Shown here piece after piece: positions 1 through 6,369 of a stretch of DNA of 7,845 nt (the stretch's first letter is position 1; each line of letters opens with the position of its first letter). The notes beneath the pieces were generated by a model. The model did no database searches. It was given only the letters and a program-made list of their open reading frames with translations, and was not told where the DNA came from. The stretch lies in the NCBI GenBank assembly GCA_041309225.1, contig JBFYZZ010000083.1, forward strand, positions 1-7,845, given 5' to 3'. Origin of the DNA: JAFGLY01 sp041309225. Lineage in GTDB: Bacteria; Myxococcota_A; UBA796; JAFGLY01. The position numbers were made by a program, and so were the translations under genes.

Positions 1-1383
1 GAGGCCGGCGGCCACGCCGAACGCCCACTGGAGCCCGCGGACCGAGGCGCCCGGCGGGGACGCCCCACCCATCGCGAGCGCCCCGCTCCCGAACGCATAG
101 AGCGCGGCGCCCAGGGTGGTGCCCGACACCATGCCCAGCGAGCGCGCCACCGCGAGCACGCCGGAGGCGACGCCCTGCCGGCCCCGGGGGGCGGCCGAGA
201 GGAGGGCGTTGGTGTTGGGGGACACGAACAGCCCCGTGCCCAGTCCGAGGCAGCCCGCCCCAAGCAGCAACGGGACCACGCGGTGGGTGGCGACCGCGGC
301 CACCAGTCCGGCGCAGCCGGCAGCGGACACCACCATGCCCAGAGAGGACAGCCCGCGACTGCCGAGTCGATCCGAGAGCGCGCCGCTCGGGCCCGCCACG
401 AGCGCCATCACCAGGGGCATCATGGTGAGCACCAGGCCCGCGTGGCGGGGATCGAGGCCCATGCCCTCCTCCAGGTGGAAGGGGAGGAGGAAGGAGACGT
501 GGGAGACGGCCAGGTAGTTGAGGAACGCCCCAGCGGCCGCCGAGGCGAACGTGCGATCCGCGAAGAGGCCCAGATCCACCAGTGGAAACGGGGTGCGGCG
601 TTCGCGTGCCACGAACGCGACGAGCACCAGGGCCCCGCCACCGAGGAGGGCTCCGCTCGCCCCAGGGCCCCAGGCGCTCCAGCGCGAGGCGCCGAGCAGG
701 GCCAGGGTGAGCCCGACGGCCAGCAGGCCTGCGCCGGGCAGGTCGAGGGAGGGATCGCGCCTGGTCCGGCCCAGATCCGGCAGCAGGGGGCCCGCCAGGG
801 CCAGGAGGGCCGAGGGCAGGGCGGCCTGGATCCAGAAGACGGTCCGGAAGCCGCCCCAGGACTCCAGGAAGCCACCGAGCGGAGGGCCGAGCGTGAGGCC
901 CAGGTAGAGCGCCGTGGAGATGAACCCGAGCGCCCGGCCTCGGCGGCCCGGTTCGGCGCCCAGCGAGACGAGCGCCGGCGAGGATGCCATGAGGAACGAC
1001 GACCCGATCCCCTGCACGGCGCGACCTGCCAGGAACGATCCGAACGACGGGGCCAGCGCGCACCCCACGGACCCGCCGGCGAGGAGGACGAGGCCCGCCA
1101 GGTAGACGCGGCGGTGGCCGAAGGTGTCGCCCAGGCGACCGGCGGGGAGCAGCCCCGCCACGATGACCACCAGGGGCATCAGCATGACCCACTGGAGGTC
1201 GAGCACCTCCTGCCCCCACCACGTGCCGATCCGGGGCAGCACCACGCCCACGATGCTGGTGGACAGCGAGGAGGTGAAGGACCCCACCGCGGCCACGACG
1301 AAGAGGCGCTGCCGGACCTGGGGCGCGAGGGCGGTCGCGTCGTCCAGGGGAGCCTCCGCGGGACCGATGGGGGGGCGGTTCAC
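1..1383 (-). CDS. DHA2-family MFS transporter, 14-helix drug:H+ antiporter type (3' end cut by window edge)
   Basis: Predicted inner-membrane proton-coupled exporter; substrate unknown. The frame stays open from a GTG at 1383 to base 1, giving 461 codons. Helices are visible from about residue 28 onward. The loop 2-3 motif A reads GRLGDTFGHRR (residues 82-92). The helix-5 antiporter motif C reads LGPPLGG (residues 165-171). A DLPGAGLL segment opens the extra central helix pair typical of DHA2 proteins (about residue 214). A late SPNTNALLSAAPRGRQGVASG segment (residues 390-410) is also DHA2-like. I count about 14 helices, the last truncated, so probably only a few dozen residues are missing. 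The GTG start overlaps the TGA of the upstream protease gene (GTGA) and has only a weak ribosome site, so coupled translation is likely. Family confidence is high; the substrate cannot be read from sequence. Confidence 0.93.
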   Translation of the reverse strand, partial: MNRPPIGPAEAPLDDATALAPQVRQRLFVVAAVGSFTSSLSTSIVGVVLPRIGTWWGQEVLDLQWVMLMPLVVIVAGLLPAGRLGDTFGHRRVYLAGLVLLAGGSVGCALAPSFGSFLAGRAVQGIGSSFLMASSPALVSLGAEPGRRGRALGFISTALYLGLTLGPPLGGFLESWGGFRTVFWIQAALPSALLALAGPLLPDLGRTRRDPSLDLPGAGLLAVGLTLALLGASRWSAWGPGASGALLGGGALVLVAFVARERRTPFPLVDLGLFADRTFASAAAGAFLNYLAVSHVSFLLPFHLEEGMGLDPRHAGLVLTMMPLVMALVAGPSGALSDRLGSRGLSSLGMVVSAAGCAGLVAAVATHRVVPLLLGAGCLGLGTGLFVSPNTNALLSAAPRGRQGVASGVLAVARSLGMVSGTTLGAALYAFGSGALAMGGASPPGASVRGLQWAFGVAAGL

Positions 1384-2972
1384 CGGATCCGGCGCCGTCG
1401 CGCCAGGACGGCCAGGGCGAGGAGCACGAGGGAAGCACCCCCCGCCGGGCGGCCGGCCCCGCACCCGCAGGGGGAACCGCGGTCGCCGTCCCCGTCGCCG
1501 CCGTCCGCGGTGTCATCCGCGGCGGTGTCGCGGCAGGCATCGGCCGGGTCGTCGGGGCAGGGGTCGTCGGAGTCGCACGATCCGTCTCCGTCCCGATCGT
1601 CGGCCGGGTCGTCGGGGCAGGGATCGAGGCAGTCGATCACGCCGTCACCGTCGCCGTCGGTGGCGAAGTCCTCGTCCGTGGACCCGTCGCAGTCGTCGTC
1701 CACCCCGTTGCAGGTCTCCCGGGCGCCCGGGAAGACGGCGGGGTCGCTCGGTCCACAGTCCCCGCACAGGCGGGTGACGCCGTCGCCGTCGGCGTCCGGA
1801 AGGTCCAGGACCGTGAGTTGCTGGGAGGCGAGGTAGCGCTCGTCGGGGGGTTCGTCCTGATCGCCGAGGGCCCGACCGTAGACGTACCCGACGGGGGTGA
1901 GCGGCCCCTGGGGGGAGAGGTCGGGCGTCGAGTCGTAGCCCACGCGCACCGAGGAGGAGAGCGCCCCGAGGGTCACGCTCCAGTACCGGCCGACCTCCAT
2001 GGGGAGGTCCAGCACCGGGCTCTCCTCCCAGTCGTCGCCCGTGGCGAGGCTGCGCGCGCTGCGGACGAGCGTGTACGGGCCGTCGGGATCGCCGGCCACC
2101 CGGATCGTCCAGGTCAGCCGGCTGCCCTCGTAGGTGTTGAACCGCTGGCGCCAGGACACCAGGCGGGTGGGGGCGGTGACGTGGAAGACGTTGCCGATCG
2201 AGATCCACTCGGTGGCCTGGTTGCGGCTCGACTCCCCGAAGACCAGCGTGACCGGCTCGTCCCCGTCCACGACGGCGTCGCAGTCGTCGTCGGTTCCGTT
2301 GCAGCGCTCCCCGGAGCCCGGGAACACGGTCGGGTCGTCGTCGGCACAGTCACCCTCACAGGCGGGCACGCCGTCGTGGTCGGCGTCGGGGCAGGCGGCG
2401 CCGTAGAGCGCGGCGATGCCGGCGACGTCGTCGGAGGAGAGCCGCCGGAATCCCTGGTAGTAGGCGTACATCACCGCGGTCTCGACCGAGGAGTGGCCCA
2501 GCCCGGCACAGTGACCCAGCTCGTGGAGGAGCGTGGCTTCGAGATCCACGGCGTACCCGGGACCCGCCGGATCCGAGCTCCAGTCGATGGCGCCGTAGCC
2601 GTTGCCCTCGAGGACCGTGATGTCGCAGTCGTAGGCGGCGCCGTCCTTCCAGGCCCAGGTGGAGGCGTAGGCGAGCGTGCCGCCGCTCTCCCACCCGCCG
2701 AAGGTCAGCTCGGGAAAACCATCGGCCGAGCGCTCGGTGTGCGCGAGCGTGCCACCAAAGGGCAGGACCAGGTCCCGCCCGGTGGAGGACCAGGCGTCGA
2801 GGGCGTGGACCACGGCCGACTCGACGTCGTCCGGATCGCCCACGCTGCTGGGGAAGTCGTCGATGCCGAGGACGAACGGGTCCTGGATGGGGTGGCCCTG
2901 CCAGGCCCAGGAGATGCCGAGGAGGGACCAGGCCGAGGCGACCGAGGAGAGGAGGAGGAGCGGGGCGATCAT
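1380..2972 (-). CDS. Secreted metzincin (matrixin-like) zinc metalloprotease with MopE and TSP3-like repeats and a MYXO-CTERM-like tail
   Basis: A 530-residue predicted surface or secreted zinc endopeptidase. Order of parts: signal peptide (about 1-14), catalytic domain (about 30-191), MopE-type Asp/Cys motif (195-238), a beta-rich domain of unknown family (241-390), second MopE-type motif (392-435), thrombospondin type-3-like acidic repeats (about 439-482), an Asp/Gly linker, then PCGCGAG (501-507), a hydrophobic helix and RRRR near the end. The zinc site HELGHCAGLGH spans 150-160 (H150, H154, H160; general base E151) and M168 in AVMY is the likely Met-turn. No matrixin cysteine-switch propeptide is present. 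The start at 2972 is chosen over an in-frame extension because it begins the signal peptide, lies 9 bases after GGAGGG, and overlaps the upstream stop (ATGA). The protein substrate is unknown. Confidence 0.93.
   Translation of the reverse strand: MIAPLLLLSSVASAWSLLGISWAWQGHPIQDPFVLGIDDFPSSVGDPDDVESAVVHALDAWSSTGRDLVLPFGGTLAHTERSADGFPELTFGGWESGGTLAYASTWAWKDGAAYDCDITVLEGNGYGAIDWSSDPAGPGYAVDLEATLLHELGHCAGLGHSSVETAVMYAYYQGFRRLSSDDVAGIAALYGAACPDADHDGVPACEGDCADDDPTVFPGSGERCNGTDDDCDAVVDGDEPVTLVFGESSRNQATEWISIGNVFHVTAPTRLVSWRQRFNTYEGSRLTWTIRVAGDPDGPYTLVRSARSLATGDDWEESPVLDLPMEVGRYWSVTLGALSSSVRVGYDSTPDLSPQGPLTPVGYVYGRALGDQDEPPDERYLASQQLTVLDLPDADGDGVTRLCGDCGPSDPAVFPGARETCNGVDDDCDGSTDEDFATDGDGDGVIDCLDPCPDDPADDRDGDGSCDSDDPCPDDPADACRDTAADDTADGGDGDGDRGSPCGCGAGRPAGGASLVLLALAVLARRRRIR
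1541..1622 (-). repeat. 20-residue tandem repeat in the protease tail
   Basis: A 22-base stretch is identical at 1541-1562 and 1601-1622, a 60-base period. It encodes two copies of DPCPDDPAD (residues 450-458 and 470-478), a thrombospondin type-3-like calcium-binding repeat. Confidence 0.7.
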
Positions 2973-3415
2973 CGGAGGCAGCCCTCCAGCGTGGCCAGGG
3001 CGGCCGCCTCGTCCTCGCCGTCGCCCTGCGGCCCGCGGAGGAGGATCGCGCCCTCCTCCCCGCCGACGGGCGAGTAGCCCCCGGGCGCGGGCAGGAGCAG
3101 CAGGAGGTACCGGCGGTCCTCGCGGAGCACGGCGGCGTCCTCGACCCACTGGACGAGGTCGCGCAGGGCGCCGCCCGGCGTCACGACCACGAGGCCCTCG
3201 GGCGGTGCCGCGCCCGCGAGGACGCGATCCATCGCGACATCGGCGCGGGTCTCGATCTCGCCGGGGCGGACGTCGCTCCAGCGGGTCTCCAGGCCCGTGA
3301 CCTCCCCCGTGACGACGAGCGCGGACGCGCGGCAGAGTTCGGCTCGGGAGACGGACAGGCGGAGCGCGGAGGCGGGTGGGCTGGAGAGGGCGAGGAACAG
3401 GAGGAGGAGGCGCAT
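2969..3415 (-). CDS. Small secreted protein of unknown function, first gene of the protease operon
   Basis: A 148-residue protein. Residues 1-17 form a clear signal peptide (MRLLLLFLAL then a small-residue ASA cleavage site), so the product should be exported. The mature part looks like a compact beta-rich domain: a strand-like segment SALVVTGEVTGLETRW (31-46), then EIETRADVAMDRVLAG (53-68), GLVVVTPGG (74-82) and RRYLLLLLPA (101-110). Two cysteines remain after cleavage, C28 and C146, and could form a disulfide tying the two ends. I do not recognise a named family. Its stop overlaps the protease start (ATGA), so the two are probably made together. That makes a partner, inhibitor or folding role possible but unproven. 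The start at 3415 is preferred over a 50-codon extension, which is Arg/charge-rich and would bury the signal peptide. Only a weak G-rich ribosome site precedes it. Confidence 0.85.
   Translation of the reverse strand: MRLLLLFLALSSPPASALRLSVSRAELCRASALVVTGEVTGLETRWSDVRPGEIETRADVAMDRVLAGAAPPEGLVVVTPGGALRDLVQWVEDAAVLREDRRYLLLLLPAPGGYSPVGGEEGAILLRGPQGDGEDEAAALATLEGCLR
2982..2987 (-). promoter_or_regulatory. Ribosome-binding site of the metalloprotease gene
   Basis: GGAGGG on the minus strand, 9 bases before the ATG at 2972 and inside the last codons of the preceding gene. It supports the internal start over the longer frame. Confidence 0.65.
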
Positions 3416-3463
3416 GGAACCCCCGGGAAGCGACGCACCCCGATAACGCGATACGACCTCCGC
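3416..3463. promoter_or_regulatory. Divergent intergenic promoter region
   Basis: This 48-base spacer is the only non-coding DNA between the minus-strand protease operon and the plus-strand DUF3616 gene, so it should carry promoters for both, unless they lie inside the flanking genes. It is the least GC-rich part nearby and contains CGATA twice (3441-3445 and 3449-3453, 8 bases apart). These sites could supply -10-like elements such as GATAAC. No convincing -35 box is seen in either direction. A 12-base palindrome, TCCGCATGCGGA (3459-3470), spans the plus-strand start codon. Confidence 0.4.
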
Positions 3464-4321
3464 ATGCGGATCCGGCTGCTCGCGCTCGGCGTCGTCACCT
3501 GCGTGGTCCTCCTGGCGGGCCTCCTCCTGTGGGACGCGCGCCGCCCATCGGCCACCCCGCCTCACGTGCTCCGGGGGCTCTGCGAGGCCTCAGCGGTGGT
3601 GCCGTGGGGAGATGGATTCCTCATCGGTGACAACGAGACGGAGGATCGCCTGCACGGCTTCGGCGCGGACCTCGAGCCCACCCGCGCCCTCCCGCTGGGC
3701 GCCACGGTGGAGGACGTAGAGGCGATCGCGATCCTGCCATCGGGCCTCCTCGTGGTGGGATCCCAGGGTGCGAATCGCAAGGGCCGGGCGAGGGCCCTGC
3801 GCCGGCACGTCCTGCTCGTGGGTCAGGACCCGGTGGAGCCGGACCTCGCCGGTTGCCCTGCGTGCGTGACGGCCCGCGACCGCCCGCCCAAGGCGGGCGG
3901 GCTGGCCGTGGAGGGCGCGGCCTGGTGGCGGGGATCGCTCTGGTTCGGGCTGCGCTCCCCCCTGGTCGACGGCCGGGCGCTCCTGCTCCGCATGGAGGGC
4001 GATCCCAGCGTCGCCCTCGAGGTCGACGAGGTCGCCACCGTGGACCTCGGAGGGCTGGGCGTGCGGGACCTCCTGCCCCGGGCCGACGCCCTGCTCCTGC
4101 TCGCCGGACCGGCCGACGCCGGGGATCGTGAGCCCCGCCTCTTCTCGCTCGCCGCGCCAGGAACGGAGCCGGTGGACCTCGGGGTCCCGCTGCCCCCCGT
4201 CGCCGAGGGCATCGCGCCGTGGGGCGACGGCCTCCTGGTCGTCACCGATGGCGACGGCGAGCCCGGCACACCCTGCCGTGTGCCCGCCACCTGGGCCCGG
4301 GTGCGGCTCCCCGGGTCCTGA
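3464..4321 (+). CDS. DUF3616-type protein, predicted beta-propeller, membrane-anchored or exported
   Basis: A 285-residue protein. Residues 1-23 (MRIRLLALGV onward) form a hydrophobic signal anchor or signal peptide, placing the rest outside the cytoplasm. The rest matches the DUF3616 pattern as I know it: EASAVV and GDNETEDRLHGF (41-66), DVEAIAILPSGLLVVGSQGANRKG (84-107), then VEGAAWWRGSLWFGLRSPL (149-167), GVRDLL and LLAGPAD (199-218), and EGIAPWGDGLLVVTD (248-262). Members of this family have no settled biochemical role; the repeated glycine/aspartate strand pattern suggests a propeller or ligand-binding fold. A C131-x-x-C134 pair in a loop may form a disulfide or bind metal. No Shine-Dalgarno sequence precedes the ATG, so translation may be weak or leaderless. 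It may be co-transcribed with the next gene, 44 bases downstream. Confidence 0.82.
   Translation: MRIRLLALGVVTCVVLLAGLLLWDARRPSATPPHVLRGLCEASAVVPWGDGFLIGDNETEDRLHGFGADLEPTRALPLGATVEDVEAIAILPSGLLVVGSQGANRKGRARALRRHVLLVGQDPVEPDLAGCPACVTARDRPPKAGGLAVEGAAWWRGSLWFGLRSPLVDGRALLLRMEGDPSVALEVDEVATVDLGGLGVRDLLPRADALLLLAGPADAGDREPRLFSLAAPGTEPVDLGVPLPPVAEGIAPWGDGLLVVTDGDGEPGTPCRVPATWARVRLPGS
3880..3900 (+). repeat. Perfect 9-bp GC-only hairpin inside the DUF3616 gene
   Basis: CCGCCCGCC (3880-3888) and GGCGGGCGG (3892-3900) are exact reverse complements separated by the 3-base loop CAA. It lies in the codons of a loop region (around RPPKAGG). No T-run follows, so it is not a standard intrinsic terminator. 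Confidence 0.7.
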
Positions 4322-4352
4322 TCCGAGCCGCGACCGCCGCCTTTCCGAGACC

Positions 4353-4357
4353 GGGAG
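4353..4357 (+). promoter_or_regulatory. Ribosome-binding site deciding the TIGR01777 gene start
   Basis: GGGAG ends 8 bases before the ATG at 4366. It favours this start over an upstream in-frame one at 4219 that would overlap the DUF3616 gene. Confidence 0.6.
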
Positions 4358-4365
4358 CCACGGAC

Positions 4366-5283
4366 ATGCAGGTACTGGTGACAGGCGCGACGGGCTTCGT
4401 GGGACGGGTGCTCACCGCACGCCTCCTCCGGGACGGTCACGCGGTCACGGCCTGGGTGCGATCCATGGATCGGGCCCGGGCCCTCCTCGGGACGGAGGTG
4501 AGGCTCGCGCCCGGCGGCCGGGAGGCTCTGGACGCCTCCGTACCCGGCATGGACGGCGTCGTGAACCTCGCCGGAGAGAACGTGATGGGCGGGCGCTGGA
4601 CGCCCGCGCGGCGCGCGCTGCTCGTGGACAGTCGGATCGGGGTCACCGGGGCGCTGGTCGCTGCCCTGGAGCGCGCGGATCCTCGTCCGACGGTGCTCGT
4701 GTCCGCCAGTGCGGTGGGCTGGCACGGGGACGCGGGCCTGCGCCGGGTGGACGAGGCGGATCCGCCCGCCGGCGACTTCCTCGCGACGCTCTGTCGCGAC
4801 TGGGAGGCCGAGGCGCGGCGGGCCGAGGCCCTCGCTGTGCGTGTGGCGCTTCCTCGGCTCGGGATGGTGCTGGGGACCGGCGGCGGCACGCTCGGGCGCC
4901 TCCTGCCCCTGGCGAGGCTGGGGCTGGCGGGTCGGATGGGGAGCGGGCGCCAGGTCGTGCCATGGATCCACCTCGACGACCTCGTGGAGGTCCTGGTCCG
5001 AGCGCTCGGGGACGCGCGGATCCGGGGCCCCTTCCACGCCACGGCCCCCCAGCCCGTGACCCAGGCGGACTTCGCGCGGGCGCTGGCGCGGGCCGTCGGC
5101 CGGCCTGTGGGCCCGCCGATCCCGGCGTTCGCGCTCCGGGCTGCGCTGGGGGAGGCCGCCGGGGTCCTCCTCGGGGGCCAGGACGCCCGGCCCGGACACC
5201 TCGTGGCCTGGGGCGTCCCGTTCCGGTTTTCCACGCTCGACGACGCGCTGCAAGACCTCCTCCTCGGACGCGGATCCGGCTGA
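4366..5283 (+). CDS. TIGR01777/YfcH-type atypical SDR (NAD(P)-dependent epimerase-like) protein
   Basis: A 305-residue cytoplasmic protein, the normal length for this group. The N-terminal Rossmann dinucleotide loop is GATGFVG (7-13). Family landmarks follow in order: LAGENVMGGRWTPARR (68-83), DSRIGVTGALV (88-98), SASAVG (113-118), DFLATLCRDWEAEA (137-150), GSGRQVVPWIHLDDLV (192-207), TAPQPVTQADFA (226-237), and GEAAGVLLGGQDARP (262-276). This closely parallels E. coli YfcH. The substrate is unknown for the family, which is classed with atypical SDRs lacking the classical YxxxK site. The usual GYYG after SASAVG is GWHG here (118-121), so neither tyrosine is present. The start is set by the Rossmann strand MQVLVTG and a good ribosome site. 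It sits 44 bases after the DUF3616 gene and may share its transcript. Confidence 0.93.
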   Translation: MQVLVTGATGFVGRVLTARLLRDGHAVTAWVRSMDRARALLGTEVRLAPGGREALDASVPGMDGVVNLAGENVMGGRWTPARRALLVDSRIGVTGALVAALERADPRPTVLVSASAVGWHGDAGLRRVDEADPPAGDFLATLCRDWEAEARRAEALAVRVALPRLGMVLGTGGGTLGRLLPLARLGLAGRMGSGRQVVPWIHLDDLVEVLVRALGDARIRGPFHATAPQPVTQADFARALARAVGRPVGPPIPAFALRAALGEAAGVLLGGQDARPGHLVAWGVPFRFSTLDDALQDLLLGRGSG

Positions 5284-5308
5284 ACTCCCCGATGTCCTGT
5301 CGGGTGGT
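5284..5308 (+). terminator. Weak hairpin after the TIGR01777 gene, possible terminator
   Basis: Directly after the TGA, CCCGA (5288-5292) pairs with TCGGG (5300-5304). The outer bases A5284-T5308 and C5285-G5307 can extend the stem across a mismatch. There is no T-run, so at best it is a factor-dependent or weak stop, or a chance fold. Confidence 0.22.
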
Positions 5309-5320
5309 TCCGGGTGCGGG

Positions 5321-5326
5321 TACCAT
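5321..5326 (+). promoter_or_regulatory. Possible -10 element before the 312-residue secreted protein gene
   Basis: TACCAT matches TATAAT at four of six positions and would place transcription start near 5333. That gives a short leader with the GGAGG at 5335-5339 just before the ATG at 5344. No good -35 box is seen upstream, so the call is tentative. Confidence 0.2.
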
Positions 5327-5334
5327 GGGTTCAC

Positions 5335-5339
5335 GGAGG
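5335..5339 (+). promoter_or_regulatory. Ribosome-binding site of the 312-residue secreted protein gene
   Basis: GGAGG, only 4 bases from the ATG at 5344. It supports this start over an in-frame GTG at 5314, although the spacing is short. Confidence 0.45.
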
Positions 5340-5343
5340 CGCC

Positions 5344-6282
5344 ATGCTCTGCCACATCCTCGTCCCGCTCGCCCTGGCCCAGGAACCGGTCGCCCCGGTT
5401 CCGCCGCCCGCCGGCGATCTCCCCGTCGTGTTCCCGATCCGGGCGGTCCACCTCACGCCAGAGGAGGCCGAGGCGGCGGAGTCCGTGTTCCGGGCCGCCT
5501 ACGAGCGGTCCCGGGGCGGCCCGATCTATCCGATCGAGCACACGATCCCGCTCGCCCCCCCGGGCGCCGACGACAGCGCGCTGCTCTCCGGCTGCCGGCG
5601 CGTATCGTGCGGGCGCTGGGTCACGCTCTCGCTCGTCCGGCTGGGGGAGGAGATCGTGGTACGGACCACCAGCCACGACGCGGCCGGCAACCTGGTGGAC
5701 GACTTCGACACCCGCGCGACCGACCTCGACGACCTCTACCCCGTGTTCGACCGCCTCACGCGCTCGCTGGTGGCGGGCCTCCCGCTCGACCGCACCGTCA
5801 CCCGCCACAACGTGACCGAGCGGGAGACCCGCCTCGAGCACCGTGTCGCGCTGGAGGCGCTGGCCGGCTTCAAGGTGGCCTGGTGGCGGCCCTTCGACAG
5901 CGGAACCACGAGCGCGGTGGTGGGGGCGTTCGAGATCCGCTGGGAGCGCGAGCGAACCTTCCTCGAGGCGGACGCCGGGGCTGCCCTGCCCCTGCTCGGA
6001 GATTCGCTCGACGGCTATGGCGGCGTGTACGCCGACCTCGGATGCGGCGTCTTCCTCCAGGGCGGCGATGCCAGCCTGTACGTGTCGGGCGGCGTGGGGC
6101 CGCGCCTCATGTCCTGGGCCGGCGAGGGACCCATCGGCATCGGCGCCTACGCCACCTTCGGCGGCGTCGTGGGCCGGACCTCGCGGGCCCGGTCCTACCT
6201 CCAGGTCCGGGGTGGCGTGGACGCGAACGGGAGCCCTCAAGCCTGGCCGTACGTGGGGCTGGAAGCCGGGATGGCCCTGTAG
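5344..6282 (+). CDS. Secreted two-part protein of unknown function, C-terminal half beta-barrel-like
   Basis: A 312-residue protein. Residues 1-12 form a short hydrophobic leader ending ALA before QEP, probably a signal peptide, followed by a proline-rich linker (15-25). Residues about 30-150 look like a small alpha/beta periplasmic domain, with helix LTPEEAEAAESVFRAAYE (37-54), a C84-x4-C89 pair and strands RWVTLSLVRLGEEIVVRT (91-108). From about 165 to the end, short glycine- and aromatic-rich strands alternate (AGFKVAWW, GGVYADLGCGVFL, YVGLEAGMAL at the C-terminus), as in outer-membrane barrels. I do not recognise a named family. The barrel half is short, perhaps eight strands. An in-frame GTG at 5314 would add ten residues including an Arg, which would make a more typical signal peptide. 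The start is therefore less certain than the frame. Confidence 0.78.
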   Translation: MLCHILVPLALAQEPVAPVPPPAGDLPVVFPIRAVHLTPEEAEAAESVFRAAYERSRGGPIYPIEHTIPLAPPGADDSALLSGCRRVSCGRWVTLSLVRLGEEIVVRTTSHDAAGNLVDDFDTRATDLDDLYPVFDRLTRSLVAGLPLDRTVTRHNVTERETRLEHRVALEALAGFKVAWWRPFDSGTTSAVVGAFEIRWERERTFLEADAGAALPLLGDSLDGYGGVYADLGCGVFLQGGDASLYVSGGVGPRLMSWAGEGPIGIGAYATFGGVVGRTSRARSYLQVRGGVDANGSPQAWPYVGLEAGMAL

Positions 6283-6314
6283 CCGGAGGGGGGGGCCGCA
6301 GGATCGGTCGGGGC

Positions 6315-6343
6315 TCGACGCGGGGCCCGCCCGCGCCTATCTT
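6315..6343 (+). promoter_or_regulatory. Possible sigma70-like promoter for the methyltransferase gene
   Basis: TCGACG (6315-6320) and TATCTT (6338-6343) each match four of six consensus bases and are separated by exactly 17 bases. They lie in the 87-base gap before the methyltransferase ATG. In DNA this GC-rich, an AT-containing -10 is notable, but two partial matches are weak evidence. Confidence 0.3.
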
Positions 6344-6369
6344 CGGCGACCCTCGTGCCGGAGCCGCCC

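Noticed and set aside
1369..1375. A seven-base G/C homopolymer near the transporter start as a phase-variation tract
   Set aside because: It encodes ordinary proline codons, is short for slippage control and is unremarkable in DNA of this composition.
283..1836. A 517-codon plus-strand open frame
   Set aside because: It is antisense to the transporter and protease tail, both of which have clear family motifs. Its sequence is Gly/Arg/Glu-rich noise.
2973..3149. A 59-codon N-terminal extension of the protease
   Set aside because: It is Arg/Pro-rich, overlaps the small secreted protein gene and would bury the signal peptide that starts at 2972.
3416..3565. A 50-codon N-terminal extension of the small secreted protein
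   Set aside because: It would overlap the divergent gene and place charged sequence ahead of an obvious signal peptide.
4219..4365. A 49-codon N-terminal extension of the TIGR01777 protein
   Set aside because: It overlaps the DUF3616 gene out of frame. The family starts at the Rossmann strand, and GGGAG precedes the ATG at 4366.
3823..6240. An 805-codon minus-strand open frame
   Set aside because: It is antisense to the DUF3616, TIGR01777 and 312-residue protein genes, has low-complexity composition and no motif.
6288..6295. An eight-base G run after the 312-residue protein gene as a regulatory or quadruplex element
   Set aside because: A single run without matching G-tracts cannot form an intramolecular quadruplex, and nothing else supports a role.
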